DNA from: Isoperla grammatica
Taxonomy: Eukaryota > Arthropoda > Insecta > Plecoptera > Perlodidae
NCBI GenBank assembly: GCA_945910005.1
Contig: CAMDTW010000641.1
Span: 811,001 to 875,000 of the forward strand
Direction of reading: 5' to 3'
DNA: 64,000 bases
Position numbers and translations under genes: made by a program. Position 1 is the first letter of the stretch. Each line of letters begins with the position of its first letter. This document shows, one piece after another, positions 11,385 to 25,017 of this stretch. Under the pieces are notes generated by a model. It was given only the letters and a program-made list of their open reading frames with translations, ran no database searches and was not told the DNA's origin.

Positions 11385-12548
11385 CTAAGTCAGTGACATA
11401 GAAGCCACTACATGCAACGTATGAGGACAACGCATGTTTCCTTGATTGTGACGGTGACTGTACTTGATAAACCCTGCAAAAGTCAGTGACATAGAAGCCA
11501 CTTGTGACGGTGACTGTACTTGATAAACCTTTGACATAGAAGCCACTACATGCAACATATCAGGACAACTCATGTTTCCTCTATTGTGACGGTGACTGTA
11601 CTTGATTAACCCTGCGCTAAGTCAGTGACATAGAAGCCACTACATGCAACGTATGAGGACAACGCATGTTTCCTTGATTGTGACGGTGACTGTACTTGAT
11701 AAACCTTGCGCTAAGTCAGTGACATAGAAGCCACTACATGCAATGTATGAGGACAACGCATGTTTCCTTGCTCGTGACGGTGACTGTACTTGATAAACCC
11801 TGCGCTTAGTCAGTGATATGAAAGCCACTACATGCAACGTATGAGGACAACGCATGTTTTCTTGCTTGTGACGGTGACTGTACTTGATAAACCCTGCGCT
11901 AAGTCACTGACATAGAAGCCACTACATGCAACATATCAGGACAACGCATGTTTTCTCGCTTGTGACGGTGACTGTACTTATACACCCTGCGCTAAGTCAG
12001 TGACATAGAAGCCACTACATGCAACATATCAGGACAAATCATGTTTCCTCTATTGTGACGGTGACTGTACTTGATTAACCCTGCGCTAAGTCAGTGACAT
12101 AGAAGCCACTACATGCAACGTATGAGGACAACGCATGTTTCCTTGCTTGTGACGGTGACTGTACTTGATAAACCCTGCAAAAGTCAGTGACATAGAAGCC
12201 ACTACATGCAACGTATGAGGACAACGCATGTTTCCTCGCTTGTGACGGTGACTGTACTTGATAAACCCTGCGCTAAGTCAGTGACATAGAAGCCACTACA
12301 TGGAACGTATGAGGACATAGCATCTTTCCTTGCTTGTGACGGTCACTGTACTTGAGACACCCTGCGCTATGTCAGTGACATGAAAGCCACTACATGCAAC
12401 ATATCAGGACAACGCCTGTTTCCTCGCATGTGACGGTGACTGTACATGATAAACCCTGCGCTAAGTCAGTGACATAGAAGCCACTACATGCAACATATCA
12501 GGACAACGCATGTTGTCTTGCTTGTGACGGTCACTGTACTTGATAAAC
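11385..12548 (+). repeat. W block 4 (1,164 bp)
   Basis: Has the paired 37- and 12-bp deletions, but the cassette is followed by CATATCAGGACAACTC and a second CTCTATTG / TTGATTAACC pair instead of AACTTATCAGAAC. This adds about one monomer. It also has CTTATACACCC (2 bp shorter) and GGACATAGCATC. The extra two monomers at about 12,106-12,292 are missing from its duplicate at 25,018. Confidence 0.8.
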
Positions 12549-14247
12549 CCTAGGCTAAGTCAGTGACATGAAAGCCACTACATGCAACGTATGAGGACAA
12601 CGCATGTTTCCTTGCTTGTGACGGTGACTGTACTTGATAAACCCTGCGCTAAGTCAGTGACATGAAAGCCACTACATGCAACGTATCAAAACAACGCATG
12701 TTTCCATGCTTGTGACGGTGACTGTACTTGATAAAACCCTGCGCTAAGTCAGTGACATAGAAGCCACTACATGCAACGTATAAGGACAATGCATGTTTCC
12801 TTGCTTGTGACGGTGACTGTACTTGATAAACCCTGCGCTAAGTCAGTGACATGAAAGCCACTACATGCAACGTATGAGGACAACGCATGTTTCCTAGCTT
12901 GTGACGGTGACTGTACTTGATAAACCCTGCGCTAAGTCAGTGACTTGGTAGCCACGACATGCAACATATCAGGACTACTCTAGTTTCTTTGCTTGTGACG
13001 GTCACTGTACTTGATAAACCCTGCGCTAACTCAGTGACATGAAAGCCACTACATGCAACGTAAGAGGACAACGCATGTTTCCTTGCTTGTGACGGTGACT
13101 TTACTTGATAAACCCTGCGCTAAGTCAGTGACATGAAAGCCACTACATGCAACGAATGAGGACAACGCATGTTTCCTTGCTTGTGACGGTGACTGTACTT
13201 GATAAACCCTGCGCTAAGTCAGTGACATAGAAGCCACTACATGCAACATATCAGGACAACGCATGTTTCCTTGCTTGTGACGGTCACTGTTATTGATAAA
13301 CCCTGCGCTAAGTCAGTGATATGAAAGCCACTACATGCAACGTATGAGGACAACTCATGTTTCCTTGCTTGTGACGGTGACGTTACTTGATAAACCCTGC
13401 GCTAAGTCAGTGACATGAAAGCCACTACATGCAAAGTATCAGGACAACGCATGTTTCCTTGCTTGTGACGGTGACTGTACTTGATAAACCCTGCGCCAAG
13501 TCAGTGACATGAAAGCCACTACATGCAACGTATCAGCACAACGCATGTTTTCTTGCTTGTGACGGTGACTGTACTTGATAAACCCTGCGCTAAGTCAGTG
13601 ACATGAAAGCCACTACATGCAACGTATCAGGACAACGCATGTTTTCTTGCTTGTGACGGTAGCTGTACTATATAAACCCTGCGCTAAGTCAGTGACATGA
13701 AAGCAACTACATGCAACGTATCAGGACAACGCATGTTTTCTTGCTTGTGACGGTGACTGTACTTGATAAACCCTGCGCTAAGTCAGTGACATGAAAGCCA
13801 CTTCATGCAACATATCAGGACAACGCATGTTTCCTTGCTTGTGATGGTGACTGTAATTGATAAACCCTGCGCTAAGTCAGTGACTTAGAAGCCACTACAT
13901 TCAACATATCAGGACAACGCATGTTTCCTTGCTTGTGACGGTGACTGTACTTGATAAACCCTGCGCTAAGTCAGTGACATAGAAGCCACTACATGCAACA
14001 TATCAGGACAACGCATGTTTCCTTGCTTGTGACGGTGACTGTACGTGATAAACCCTGCGCTAAGTCAGTGACATGAAAGCCACTACATGGAACGTATGAG
14101 GACAACGCATGTTTCCTTGCTTGTGACGGTGACTTTACTTGATAAACCCTGCGCTATGTCAGTGACATGAAAGCCACTACATGCAACATATCAGGACAAC
14201 GCATGTTTCCTCTATTGTGACGGTGACTGTACTTGATTAACCCTGCG
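12549..14247 (+). repeat. K module 1 (complete)
   Basis: CCTAGG at 12,549, ATCAAAACAACGCATG with CCATGCTTG, GGACAATGCATG, TTCCTAGCTTG, GACTTGGTAGCCACGAC (12,942), GACTACTCTAGTTTC, ACTGTTATTGAT plus AGTGATATG, GACGTTACTTG, GCAAAGTATC, GCGCCAAG, CAGCACAAC, AGCTGTACTATATAAACC (TATATAAA at 13,669), GTGATGGTGACTGTAATTG, CATTCAACATATC, GTACGTGAT, CATGGAACG and ACTTTACTTG, then the next W. Spacing is 395 bp from L to the TTGGTAG monomer, 1,120 to TATATAAA and 579 to W. Confidence 0.85.
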
Positions 14248-15215
14248 CTAAGTCAGTGACATAGAAGCCACTACATGCAACGTATGAGGACAACGCATGT
14301 TTCCTTGCTTGTGACGGTGACTGTACTTGATAAACCCTGCAAAAGTCAGTGACATAGAAGCCACTTGTGACGGTGACTGTACTTGATAAACCTTTGACAT
14401 AGAAGCCACTACATGCAACTTATCAGAACAACGCATGTTTCCTTGATTGGGACGGTGACTGTACTTGATAAACCTTGCGCTAAGTCAGTGACATAGAAGC
14501 CACTACATGCAATGTATGAGGACAACGCATGTTTCCTTGCTCGTGACGGTGACTGTACTTGATAAACCCTGCGCTTAGTCAGTGATATGAAAGCCACTAC
14601 ATGCAACGTATGAGGACAACGCATGTTTTCTTGCTTGTGACGGTGACTGTACTTGATAAACCCTGCGCTAAGTCACTGACATAGAAGCCACTACATGCAA
14701 CATATCAGGACAACGCATGTTTTCTCGCTTGTGACGGTGACTGTACTTGATACACCCTGCGCTAAGTCAGTGACATAGAAGCCACTACATGCAACATATC
14801 AGGACAACTCATGTTTCCTCTATTGTGACGGTGACTGTACTTGATTAACCCTGCGCTAAGTCAGTGACATAGAAGCCACTACATGCAACGTATGAGGACA
14901 ACGCATGTTTCCTTGCTTGTGACGGTGACTGTACTTGATAAACCCTGCAAAAGTCAGTGACATAGAAGCCACTACAAGCAACGTATCAGGACAACGCATG
15001 TTTCCTCGCTTGTGACGGTGACTGTACTTGATTAACCCTGCGCTAAGTCAGTGACATAAAAGCCACTACATGAAACGTATGAGGACATAGCATGTTTCCT
15101 TGCTTGTGACGTTGACTGTACTTGAGACACCCTGCGCTATGTCAGTGACATGAAAGCCACTACATGCAACATATCAGGACAACGCCTGTTTCCTCGCTTG
15201 TGACGGTGACTGTAC
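14248..15215 (+). repeat. W block 5, lacking its CCTAGG end
   Basis: Normal W order to ACGCCTGTTTCC near 15,185, then straight into the ATCAAAACAACG monomer of Y. The equivalent block at 27,694 carries two more monomers here, including the GTTGTCTTGC and CCTAGG monomers, so 188 bp is missing from this copy. The 62-codon-length cassette at 14,248-14,436 is intact. Confidence 0.8.
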
Positions 15216-16906
15216 TTGATAAACCCTGCGCTAAGTCAGTGACATGAAAGCCACTACATGCAACGTATCAAAACAACGCATATTTCCTTGCTTGTGACGG
15301 TGACTGTACTTGATAAAACCCTGCGCTAAGTCAGTGACATAGAAGCCACTACATGCAACGTATAAGGACAATGCATGTTTCCTTGCTTGTCACGGTGACT
15401 GTACTTGATAAACCCTGCGCTAAGTCAGTGACATGAAAGCCACTACATGCAACGTATGAGGACAACGCATGTTTCCTTGCTTGTGACGGTGACTGTACTT
15501 GATAAACCCTGCGCTTAGTCAGTGACATGAAAGCCACTACATGCAACGTATAAGGACAACGCATGTTTTCTTGCTTGTGACGGTGACTGTACTTGATAAA
15601 CCCTGCGCTAAGTCAGTGACATGAAAGCCACTACATGCAACGTATCAGGACAACGCATGTTTTCTTGCTTGTGACGGTGACTGTACTTGATAAACCCTGC
15701 GCTAAGTCAGTGACATAGAAGCCACTACATGCAACATATCAGGACAACGCATGTTGTCTTGCTTGTGACGGTCACTGTACTTAAAAACCCTGCGCTAAGT
15801 CAGTGACATGAAAGCCACTACATGCAACGTATGAGGACAACGCATGTTTCCTTGCTTGTGATGGTGACTGTACTTGTTAACACTGCGCTAAGTCAGTGAC
15901 ATAGAAGCGATTACATGCAACATATCAGGACAACGCATGTTTCCTCGCTTGTGACGGTGACTGTACTTGATAAACCCTGCGCTAAGTCAGTGACATAGAA
16001 GCCACTTCATGCAACATTGAGGACAACGCATGTTTCCTCTATTGTGACGGTGACTGTACTTGATAAACCCTGCGCTATGTCAGTACCATGAAAGCTACTA
16101 CATGCAACATATCAGGACAACGCATGTTTTCCCGCTTGTGACGGTGACTGTACTTTAAAAACCCTGCGCTATGTCAGTGACATGAAAGCAACTACATGCA
16201 ACATATCAGGACAACGCATGTTTCCTCGCTTGTGACGGTGACTGTACTTGATAAACCCTGCGCTAAGTCAGTGACATAGAAGCCAGTACATGCAACATAT
16301 CAGGACAACGCATGTTTCCTTGCTTGTGACGGTGACTGTACTTAATAAACCTTGCGCTAAGTCACAGACATAGAAGCCACTTCATGCAACGTATCAGGAC
16401 AACGCATGTTTCCTTGCTTGTGACGGTGACTGTACTTGATAAACCTTTGAGATAGAAGCCACTACATGCAACGTATCAGGAAAACGCATGTTTCCTTGAT
16501 TGTGACGGTGACTGTACTTGACAACCTTGCGCTAAGTCAGTGACATAGAAGCCACTACATGCAACGTATGAGGACAACGCATGTTTCTTGCTTGTGACGG
16601 TGACTGTACTTGATAAACCCTGCGCTAAGTCAGTGACATGAAAGCCACTACATGCAACGTATGAGGACAACGCATGTTTCCTTGCTTGTGACGGTGACTG
16701 TACTTGATAAACCCTGCGCTAAGTCAGTGACATAGAAGCCACTAAATGCAACATATCAGGACAACGCATGTTTTATCGCTTGTTACGGTGACTGTACTTG
16801 ATAAACCCTGCGCTAAGTCAGTGACATAGAAGCCACTACATGCAACATATCAGGACAACTCATGTTTCCTCTATTGTGACGGTGACTGTACTTGATTAAC
16901 CCTGCG
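15216..16906 (+). repeat. Y module 2
   Basis: Follows Y order from ATCAAAACAACGCATATTTCC. It shares with 28,983-30,540 several changes not in Y modules 1 and 3: CTTGTTAACACTG, CAGTACCATG (16,083 and 29,717), loss of the CTAAGGCAG monomer pair, and a 1-bp shorter ACGCATGTTTCTTGC. Its 1,558-bp second part is 95 bp shorter than the standard 1,653. These shared states were present before the 13.5-kb duplication. Confidence 0.8.
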
Positions 16907-17976
16907 CTAAGTCAGTGACATAGAAGCCACTACATGCAACGTATGAGGACAACGCATGTTTCCTTGCTTGTGACGGTGACTGTACTTGATAAACCCTGCA
17001 AAAGTCAGTGACATAGAAGCCACTTGTGACGGTGACTGTACATGATAAACCTTTGACATAGAAGCCACTACATGCAACTTATCAGAACAACGCATGTTTC
17101 CTTGATTGTGACGGTGACTGTACTTGATAAACCTTGCGCTAAGTCAGTGACATAGAAGCCACTACATGCAATGTATGAGGACAACGCATGTTTCCTTGCT
17201 CGTGACGGTGACTGTACTTGATAAACCCTGCGCTTAGTCAGTGATATGAAAGCCACTACATGCAACGTATGAGGACAACGCATGTTTTCTTGCTTGTGAC
17301 GGTGACTGTACTTGATAAACCCTGCGCTAAGTCACTGACATAGAAGCCACTACATGCAACATATCAGGACAACGCATGTTTTCTCGCTTGTGACGGTGAC
17401 TGTACTTATACACCCTGCGCTAAGTCAGTGACATAGAAGCCACTACATGCAACATATCAGGACAAATCATGTTTCCTCTATTGTGACGGTGACTGTACTT
17501 GATTAACCCTGCGCTAAGTCAGTGACATAGAAGCCACTACATGCAACGTATGAGGACAACGCATGTTTCCTTGCTTGTGACGGTGACTGTACTTGATAAA
17601 CCCTGCAAAAGTCAGTGACATAGAAGCCACTACATGCAACGTATGAGGACAACGCATGTTTCCTCGCTTGTGACGGTGACTGTACTTGATAAACCCTGCG
17701 CTAAGTCAGTGACATAGAAGCCACTACATGGAACGTATGAGGACATAGCATCTTTCCTTGCTTGTGACGGTGACTGTACTTGAGACACCCTGCGCTATGT
17801 CAGTGACATGAAAGCCACTACATGCAACATATCAGGACAACGCCTGTTTCCTCGCATGTGACGGTGACTGTACATGATAAACCCTGCGCTTAGTCAGTGA
17901 CATAGAAGCCACTACATGCAACATATCAGGACAACGCATGTTGTCTTGCTTGTGACGGTCACTGTACTTGATAAAT
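16907..17976 (+). repeat. W block 6 (1,070 bp)
   Basis: Paired-deletion cassette, then TTGATTGTGACGG, CTTATACACCC and GGACATAGCATC in normal W order. A private change is GTACATGATAAACC in the mini-monomer at 17,039 (CTTGAT in the equivalent 30,541 copy). The CCTAGG site is preceded here by AAATCCTAGG rather than AAACCCTAGG. Confidence 0.85.
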
Positions 17977-18715
17977 CCTAGGCTAAGTCAGTGACATGAA
18001 AGCCACTACATGCAACGTATGAGGACAACGCATGTTTCCTTGCTTGTGACGGTGACTGTACTTGATAAACCCTGCGCTAAGTCAGTGACATGAAAGCCAC
18101 TACATGCAACGTATCAAAACAACGCATGTTTCCATGCTTGTGACGGTGACTGTACTTGATAAAACCCTGCGCTAAGTCAGTGACATAGAAGCCACTACAT
18201 GCAACGTATAAGGACAATGCATGTTTCCTTGCTTGTGACGGTGACTGTACTTGATAAACCCTGCGCTAAGTCAGTGACATGAAAGCCACTACATGCAACG
18301 TATGAGGACAACGCATGTTTCCTAGCTTGTGACGGTGACTGTACTTGATAAACCCTGCGCTAAGTCAGTGACTTGGTAGCCACGACATGCAACATATCAG
18401 GACTACTCGAGTTTCTTTGCTTGTGACGGTCACTGTACTTGATAAACCCTGCGCTAACTCAGTGACATGAAAGCCACTACATGCAACGTATGAGGACAAC
18501 GCATGTTTCCTTGCTTGTGACGGTGACTGTACTTGATAAACCCTGCGCTAAGTCAGTGACATAGAAGCCACTACATGCAACATATCAGGACAACGCATGT
18601 TTCCTTGCTTGTGACGGTCACTGTTATTGATAAACCCTGCGCTAAGTCAGTGATATGAAAGCCACTACATGCAACGTATGAGGACAACTCATGTTTCCTT
18701 GCTTGTGACGGTGAC
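17977..18715 (+). repeat. K module 2, truncated
   Basis: CCTAGG at 17,977, then TTGGTAG at 18,372 (standard 395 bp) with the CTCGAG form of the next monomer (18,406). One monomer with ACTTTACTTG is missing relative to 32,140. The module stops in the GGACAACTCATG monomer at about 18,713, before any TATATAAA monomer. Confidence 0.8.
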
Positions 18716-19013
18716 TGTACTTGATAAACCCTGCGCTAAGGCAGTGACATGAAAGCCACTACATGCAACGTATGAGGACAACGCATGTTTCCTTGCTTGT
18801 GACGGTGACTGTACTTAATAAACCTTGCGCTAAGTCAGTGACATAGAAGCCACTTCATGCAACGTATCAGGACAACGCATGTTTCCTTGCTTGTGACGGT
18901 GACTGTACTTGATAAACCTTTGAGATAGAAGCCACTACATGCAACGTATCAGGACAACGCATGTTTCCTTGATTGTGACGGTGACTGTACTTGACAACCT
19001 TGCGCTAAGTCAG
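18716..19013 (+). repeat. Linker between the two macro-duplication copies
   Basis: About three monomers with CTAAGGCAG (18,738), CTTAATAAACCTTGCG, CCTTTGAGATAG and CTTGACAACC, matching the order of a Y tail such as 10,720-11,017 (offset about +7,996). The linker therefore comes from a third place in the array, and both its edges are visible breaks in monomer order. Confidence 0.75.
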
Positions 19014-19511
19014 TGACATAGAAGCCACTACATGCAACGTATCAGGACAACGCATGTTTCCTTGATTGTGACGGTGACTGTACTTGATATACCGTGCGCT
19101 AAGTCCGTGACATAGAAGCCACTAAATGCAACGTATGAGGACAACGCATGTTTCCTTGCTTGTGACGGTGACTGTACTTGATAAACCCTGCAAAAGTCAG
19201 TGACATAGAAGCCACCTCAAGCAACGTATCAGGACAACGCATGTTTCCACGCTTGTGACGGTGACTGTACTTGATAAACCCTGCGCTAAGTCAGTGACAT
19301 GAAAGCTACTTCATGCAACATATCAGGACAACGCATGTTTTCTCTATTGTGACGGTGACTGTACTTGATAAACCCTGCGCTAAGTCAGTGACATGAAAGC
19401 CAGTTCATGCAACATATCAGGACAACGCATGTTTCCTTGCTTGTGACGGTGACTGTACTTGATAAACCCTGCGCTAAGTCAGTGACATAGAAGCCACTAC
19501 ATGCAACGTAT
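19014..19511 (+). repeat. End part of a P unit
   Basis: Corresponds to 5,475-5,972: TTGATATACCGTGCGC, AAGTCCGTGAC, GCAAAAGTC, GCCACCTCAAGC, TTCCACGC, AAAGCTACTTC, TCTCTATTG and AAGCCAGTTC. It starts abruptly after the linker, with no mini-monomer before it. Confidence 0.8.
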
Positions 19512-20946
19512 GAGTACAACGAATGTATCCTCGCTTGTAAAGGTGACTGTACTTGATAAACCCTGCGCTAAGTCAGTGACATGAAAGCCACTTCATGCAA
19601 CATATGAGGACAACTCATGTTTCCTCACTTGTGAAGGTGACTGTACTTAATAAACCCTGCGCTAAGTCAGTGACATAGAAGCCACTACATGCAACGTATG
19701 AGGACAACGCATGTTTCCTCGCTTGTGACGGTGACTGTTCTTGTTAACCCTGCGCTATGTCAGTGACATGAAAGCCACTACATGCAACATATCAGGACAA
19801 CGCATGTTTCCTCGCTTGTGACGGTGATTGTACTTGATAAACCCTGCGCTTAGTCAGTGACATAGAAGCCACTTCATGCAACATTGAGGACAACGCATGT
19901 TTCCTCTATTGTTACGGTGACTGTACCTGATAAACCCTGCGCTATGTCAGTGACATGAAAGCCACTACATGCAACATATCAGGACAACGCATGTTTTCCC
20001 GCTTGTGACGGTGACTGTACTTTATAAACCCTGCGCTATGTCAGTGACATGAAAGCCACTACATGCAACATATCAGGACAACGCATGTTTCCTCGTTGTG
20101 ACGGTGACTGTACTTGATAAACCCTGCGCTAAGTCAGTGACATAGAAGCCACTACATGCAACATATCAGGACAACGCATGTTTCCTTGCTTGTGACGGTG
20201 ACTGTACTTGATAAACCCTGCGATAAGGCAGTGACATTAAAGCCACTACATGCAACGTATGAGGACAACGCATGTTTCCTTGCTTATGACGGTGACTGTA
20301 CTTGATAAACCTTGCGCTTAGTCAGTGACATAGAAGCCACTTCATGCAACGTATCAGGACAACGCATGTTTCCTTGCTTGTGACGGTGACTGTACTTGAT
20401 AAACCTTTGACATAGAAGCCACTACATGCAACGTATCAGGACAACGCCTGTTTCCTTGATTGTGACGGTGACTGTACTTGACAACCTTGCGCTAAGTCAG
20501 TGACATAGAAGCCACTACATGCAACGTATGAGGACAACGTATGTTTCCTTGCTTGTGACGGTGACTGTACTTGATAAACCCTGCGCTAAGTCAGTGACAT
20601 GAAAGCCATTACATGCAACGTATGAGGACAACGCATGTTTCCTTGCTTGTGACGGTGACTGTACTTGATAAACCCTGCGCTAAGTCAGTGACATAGAAGC
20701 CACTACATGCAACATATCAGGACAACGCATGTTTTCTCGCTTGTGACGGTGACTGTACTTGATAAACCCTGCGCTTAGTCAGTGACATAGAAGCCACTAC
20801 ATGCAACATATCAGGAAAACTCATGTTTCCTCTATTGTGACGGTGACTGTACTTGATTAACCCTGCGCTAAGTCAGTGACATAGAAGCCACTACATGCAA
20901 CGTATGAGGACAACGCATGTGTTCTTGCTTGTGACGGTGACTGTAC
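19512..20946 (+). repeat. HOR module P, copy 4
   Basis: Starts at GAGTACAACGAATG and follows P copy 3 (5,973) at +13,539, then +13,633 after a monomer present here near 19,990 but absent from copy 3. It has GTGACATTAAAGCC near 20,232 and GGTGATTGTACTTG near 19,824 as private changes. It ends at the GTGTTCTTGC monomer like copy 3. Confidence 0.85.
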
Positions 20947-22075
20947 TTGATTAACCCTGCGCTAAGTCAGTGACATAGAAGCCACTACATGCAACGTATG
21001 AGGACAACGCATGTTTCCTCGCTTGTGACGGTGACTGTACTTGATAAACCCTGCGCTAAGTCAGTGACATAGAAGCCACTTCATGCAACATTGAGGACAA
21101 CGCATGTTTCCTCTATTGTGACGGTGACTGTACTTGATAAACCCTGCGCTATGTCAGTGACATGAAAGCTACTACATGCAACATATCAGGAAAACGCATG
21201 TTTTCCCGCTTGTGACGGTGACTGTACTTTATAAACCCTGCGCTATGTCAGTGACATGAAAGCAACTACATGCAACATATCAGGACAACGCATGTTTCCT
21301 CGCTTGTGACGGTGACTGTACTTGATAAACCCTGCGCTAAGTCAGTGACATAGAAGCCAGTACATGCAACATATCAGGACAACGCATGTTTCCTTGCTTG
21401 TGACGGTGACTGTACGTGATAAACCCTGCGCTAAGGCAGTGACATGAAAGCCACTACATGCAACGTATGAGGACAACGCATGTTTCCTTGCTTGTGACGG
21501 TGACTGTACTTGATAAACCTTGCGCTCAGTCAGTGACATAGAAGCCACTTCATGCAACGTATCAGGACAACGCATGTCTCCTTGCTTGTGACGGTGACTG
21601 TACTTGATAAACCTTTGAGATAGAAGCCACTACATGCAACGTATCAGGACAACGCATGTTTCCTTGATTGTGACGGTGACTGTACTTGACAACCTTGCGC
21701 TAAGTCAGTGACATAGAAGCCACTACATGCAACGTATGAGGACAACGCATGTTTCCTTGCTTGTGACGGTGACTGTACTTGATAAACCCTGCGCTAAGTC
21801 AGTGACATGAAAGCCACTACATGCAACGTATGAGGACAACGCATGTTTCCTTGCTTGTGACGGTGACTGTACTTGATAAACCCTGCGCTAAGTCAGTGAC
21901 ATAGAAGCCACTACATGCAACATATCAGGACAACGCATGTTTTATCGCTTGTTACGGTGACTGTACTTGATAAACCCTGCGCTAAGTCAGTGACATAGAA
22001 GCCACTTCATGCAACATATCAGGACAACTCATGTTTCCTCTATTGTGACGGTGACTGTACTTGATTAACCCTGCG
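20947..22075 (+). repeat. Y-tail monomers before W block 7
   Basis: Duplicate of 7,314-8,442 at +13,633, in the same order from CATTGAGGAC to the CTCTATTG / TTGATTAACC monomer. Both copies share GTACGTGATAAACC and CGCTCAGTCAG, which are rare elsewhere in this position. Confidence 0.85.
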
Positions 22076-23146
22076 CTAAGTCAGTGACATAGAAGCCACT
22101 ACATGCAACGTATGAGGACAACGCATGTTTCCTTGCTTGTGACGGTGACTGTACTTGATAAACCCTGCAAAAGTCAGTGACATAGAAGCCACTTGTGACG
22201 GTGACTGTACTTGATAAACCTTTGACATAGAAGCCACTACATGCAACTTATCAGAACAACGCATGTTTCCTTGATTGGGACGGTGACTGTACTTGATAAA
22301 CCTTGCGCTAAGTCAGTGACATAGAAGCCACTACATGCAATGTATGAGGACAACGCATGTTTCCTTGCTCGTGACGGTGACTGTACTTTATAAACCCTGC
22401 GCTTAGTCAGTGATATGAAAGCCACTACATGCAACGTATGAGGACAACGCATGTTTTCTTGCTTGTGACGGTGACTGTACTTGATAAACCCTGCGCTAAG
22501 TCACTGACATAGAAGCCACTACATGCAACATATCAGGACAACGCATGTTTTCTCGCTTGTGACGGTGACTGTACTTGATACACCCTGCGCTAAGTCAGTG
22601 ACATAGAAGCCACTACATGCAACATATCAGGACAACTCATGTTTCCTCTATTGTGACGGTGACTGTACTTGATTAACCCTGCGCTAAGTCAGTGACATAG
22701 AAGCCACTACATGCAACGTATGTGGACAACGCATGTTTCCTTGCTTGTGACCGTGACTGTACTTGATAAACCCTGCAAAAGTCAGTGACATAGAAGCCAC
22801 TACAAGCAACGTATCAGGACAACGCATGTTTCCTCGCTTGTGACGGTGACTGTACTTGATTAACCCTGCGCTAAGTCAGTGACATAAAAGCCACTACATG
22901 AAACGTATGAGGACATAGCATGTTTCCTTGCTTGTGACGTTGACTGTACTTGAGACACCCTGCGCTATGTCAGTGACATGAAAGCCACTACATGCAACAT
23001 ATCAGGACAACGCCTGTTTCCTCGCTTGTGACGGTGACTGTACATGATAAACCCTGCGCTAAGTCAGTGACATAGAAGCCACTACATGCAACATATCAGG
23101 ACAACGCATGTTGTCTTGCTTGTGACGGTCACTGTACTTGATAAAC
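22076..23146 (+). repeat. W block 7 (1,071 bp)
   Basis: Duplicate of W block 3 at +13,633. Both have CTTTATAAACC after GCTCGTGACGG (8,750/22,385) and TGTGACCGTGAC (9,115/22,748), which other W blocks lack. It has a private GTATGTGGAC near 22,719. Confidence 0.88.
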
Positions 23147-25017
23147 CCTAGGCTAAGTCAGTGACATGAAAGCCACTACATGCAACGTATGAGGACAACG
23201 CATGTTTCCTTGCTTGTGACGGTGACTGTACTTGATAAACCCTGCGCTAAGTCAGTGACATGAAAGCCACTACATGCAACGTATCAAAACAACGCATATT
23301 TCCTTGCTTGTGACGGTGACTGTACTTGATAAAACCCTGCGCTAAGTCAGTGACATAGAAGCCACTACATGCAACGTATAAGGACAATGCATGTTTCCTT
23401 GCTTGTGACGGTGACTGTACTTGATAAACCCTGCGCTAAGTCAGTGACATGAAAGCCACTACATGCAACGTATGAGGACAACGCATGTTTCCTTGCTTGT
23501 GACGGTGACTGTACTTGATAAACCCTGCGCTTAGTCAGTGACATGAAAGCCACTACATGCAACGTATAAGGACAACGCATGTTTTCTTGCTTGTGACGGT
23601 GACTGTACTTGATAAACCCTGCGCTAAGTCAGTGACATGAAAGCCACTACATGCAACGTATCAGGACAACGCATGTTTTCTTGCTTGTGACGGTGACTGT
23701 ACTTGATAAACCCTGCGCTAAGTCAGTGACATAGAAGCCACTACATGCAACATATCAGGACAACGCATGTTGTCTTGCTTGTGACGGTCACTGTACTTAA
23801 AAACCCTGCGCTAAGTCAGTGACATGAAAGCCACTACATGCAACGTATGAGGACAACGCATGTTTCCTTGCTTGTGATGGTGACTGTACTTGTTAACCCT
23901 GCGCTAAGTCAGTGACATAGAAGCCATTACATGCAACATATCAGGACAACGCATGTTTCCTCGCTTGTGACGGTGACTGTACTTGATAAACCCTGCGCTA
24001 AGTCAGTGACATAGAAGCCACTTCATGCAACATTGAGGACAACGCATGTTTCCTCTATTGTGACGGTGACTGTACTTGATAAACCCTGCGCTATGTCAGT
24101 GACATGAAAGCTACTACATGCAACATATCAGGACAACGCATGTTTTCCCGCTTGTGACGGTGACTGTACTTTAAAAACCCTGCGCTATGTCAGTGACATG
24201 AAAGCAACTACATGCAACATATCAGGACAACGCATGTTTCCTCGCTTGTGACGGTGACTGTACTTGATAAACCCTGCGCTAAGTCAGTGACATAGAAGCC
24301 AGTACATGCAACATATCAGGACAACGCATGTTTCCTTGCTTGTGACGGTGACTGTACTTGATAAACCCTGCGCTAAGGCAGTGACATGAAAGCCACTACA
24401 TGCAACGTATGAGGACAACGCATGTTTCCTTGCTTGTGACGGTGACTGTACTTAATAAACCTTGCGCTAAGTCAGTGACATAGAAGCCACTTCATGCAAC
24501 GTATCAGGACAACGCATGTTTCCTTGCTTGTGACGGTGACTGTACTTGATAAACCTTTGAGATAGAAGCCACTACATGCAACGTATCAGGACAACGCATG
24601 TTTCCTTGATTGTGACGGTGACTGTACTTGACAACCTTGCGCTAAGTCAGTGACATAGAAGCCACTACATGCAACGTATGAGGACAACGCATGTTTCCTT
24701 GCTTGTGACGGTGACTGTACTTGATAAACCCTGCGCTAAGTCAGTGACATGAAAGCCACTACATGCAACGTATGAGGACAACGCATGTTTCCTTGCTTGT
24801 GACGGTGACTGTACTTGATAAACCCTGCGCTAAGTCAGTGACATAGAAGCCACTAAATGCAACATATCAGGACAACGCATGTTTTATCGCTTGTTACGGT
24901 GACTGTACTTGATAAACCCTGCGCTAAGTCAGTGACATAGAAGCCACTACATGCAACATATCAGGACAACTCATGTTTCCTCTATTGTGACGGTGACTGT
25001 ACTTGATTAACCCTGCG
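23147..25017 (+). repeat. Y module 3 (complete)
   Basis: Duplicate of Y module 1 at a constant +13,633 over the full 1,871 bp, from CCTAGG to the next W. It has TTGATTGTGAC near 24,606 where copy 1 has TTGATTTTGAC. Confidence 0.88.

Larger units (their letters stand above)
5475..18715 (+). repeat. 13-kb macro-duplication, copy A
   Basis: Everything from TGACATAGAAGCC at 5,475 to GTGAC at about 18,713 reappears in order at 19,014-32,443. Landmark offsets are +13,539 at the left (ACCGTGCGC at 5,552; GAGTACAACG at 5,973), +13,633 in the middle (8,443; 9,514; 11,385), +13,446 from 12,549 to 14,409, and +13,634 at the right (15,349; 16,907; 17,977). The offset steps are whole-monomer indels: this copy lacks one monomer near 6,430, has two extra at about 12,106-12,292, lacks two near 15,215 and lacks one near 18,500. 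Few substitutions separate the copies where I compared them, such as GATAAACC/GATATACC at 5,547/19,086. Confidence 0.9.
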
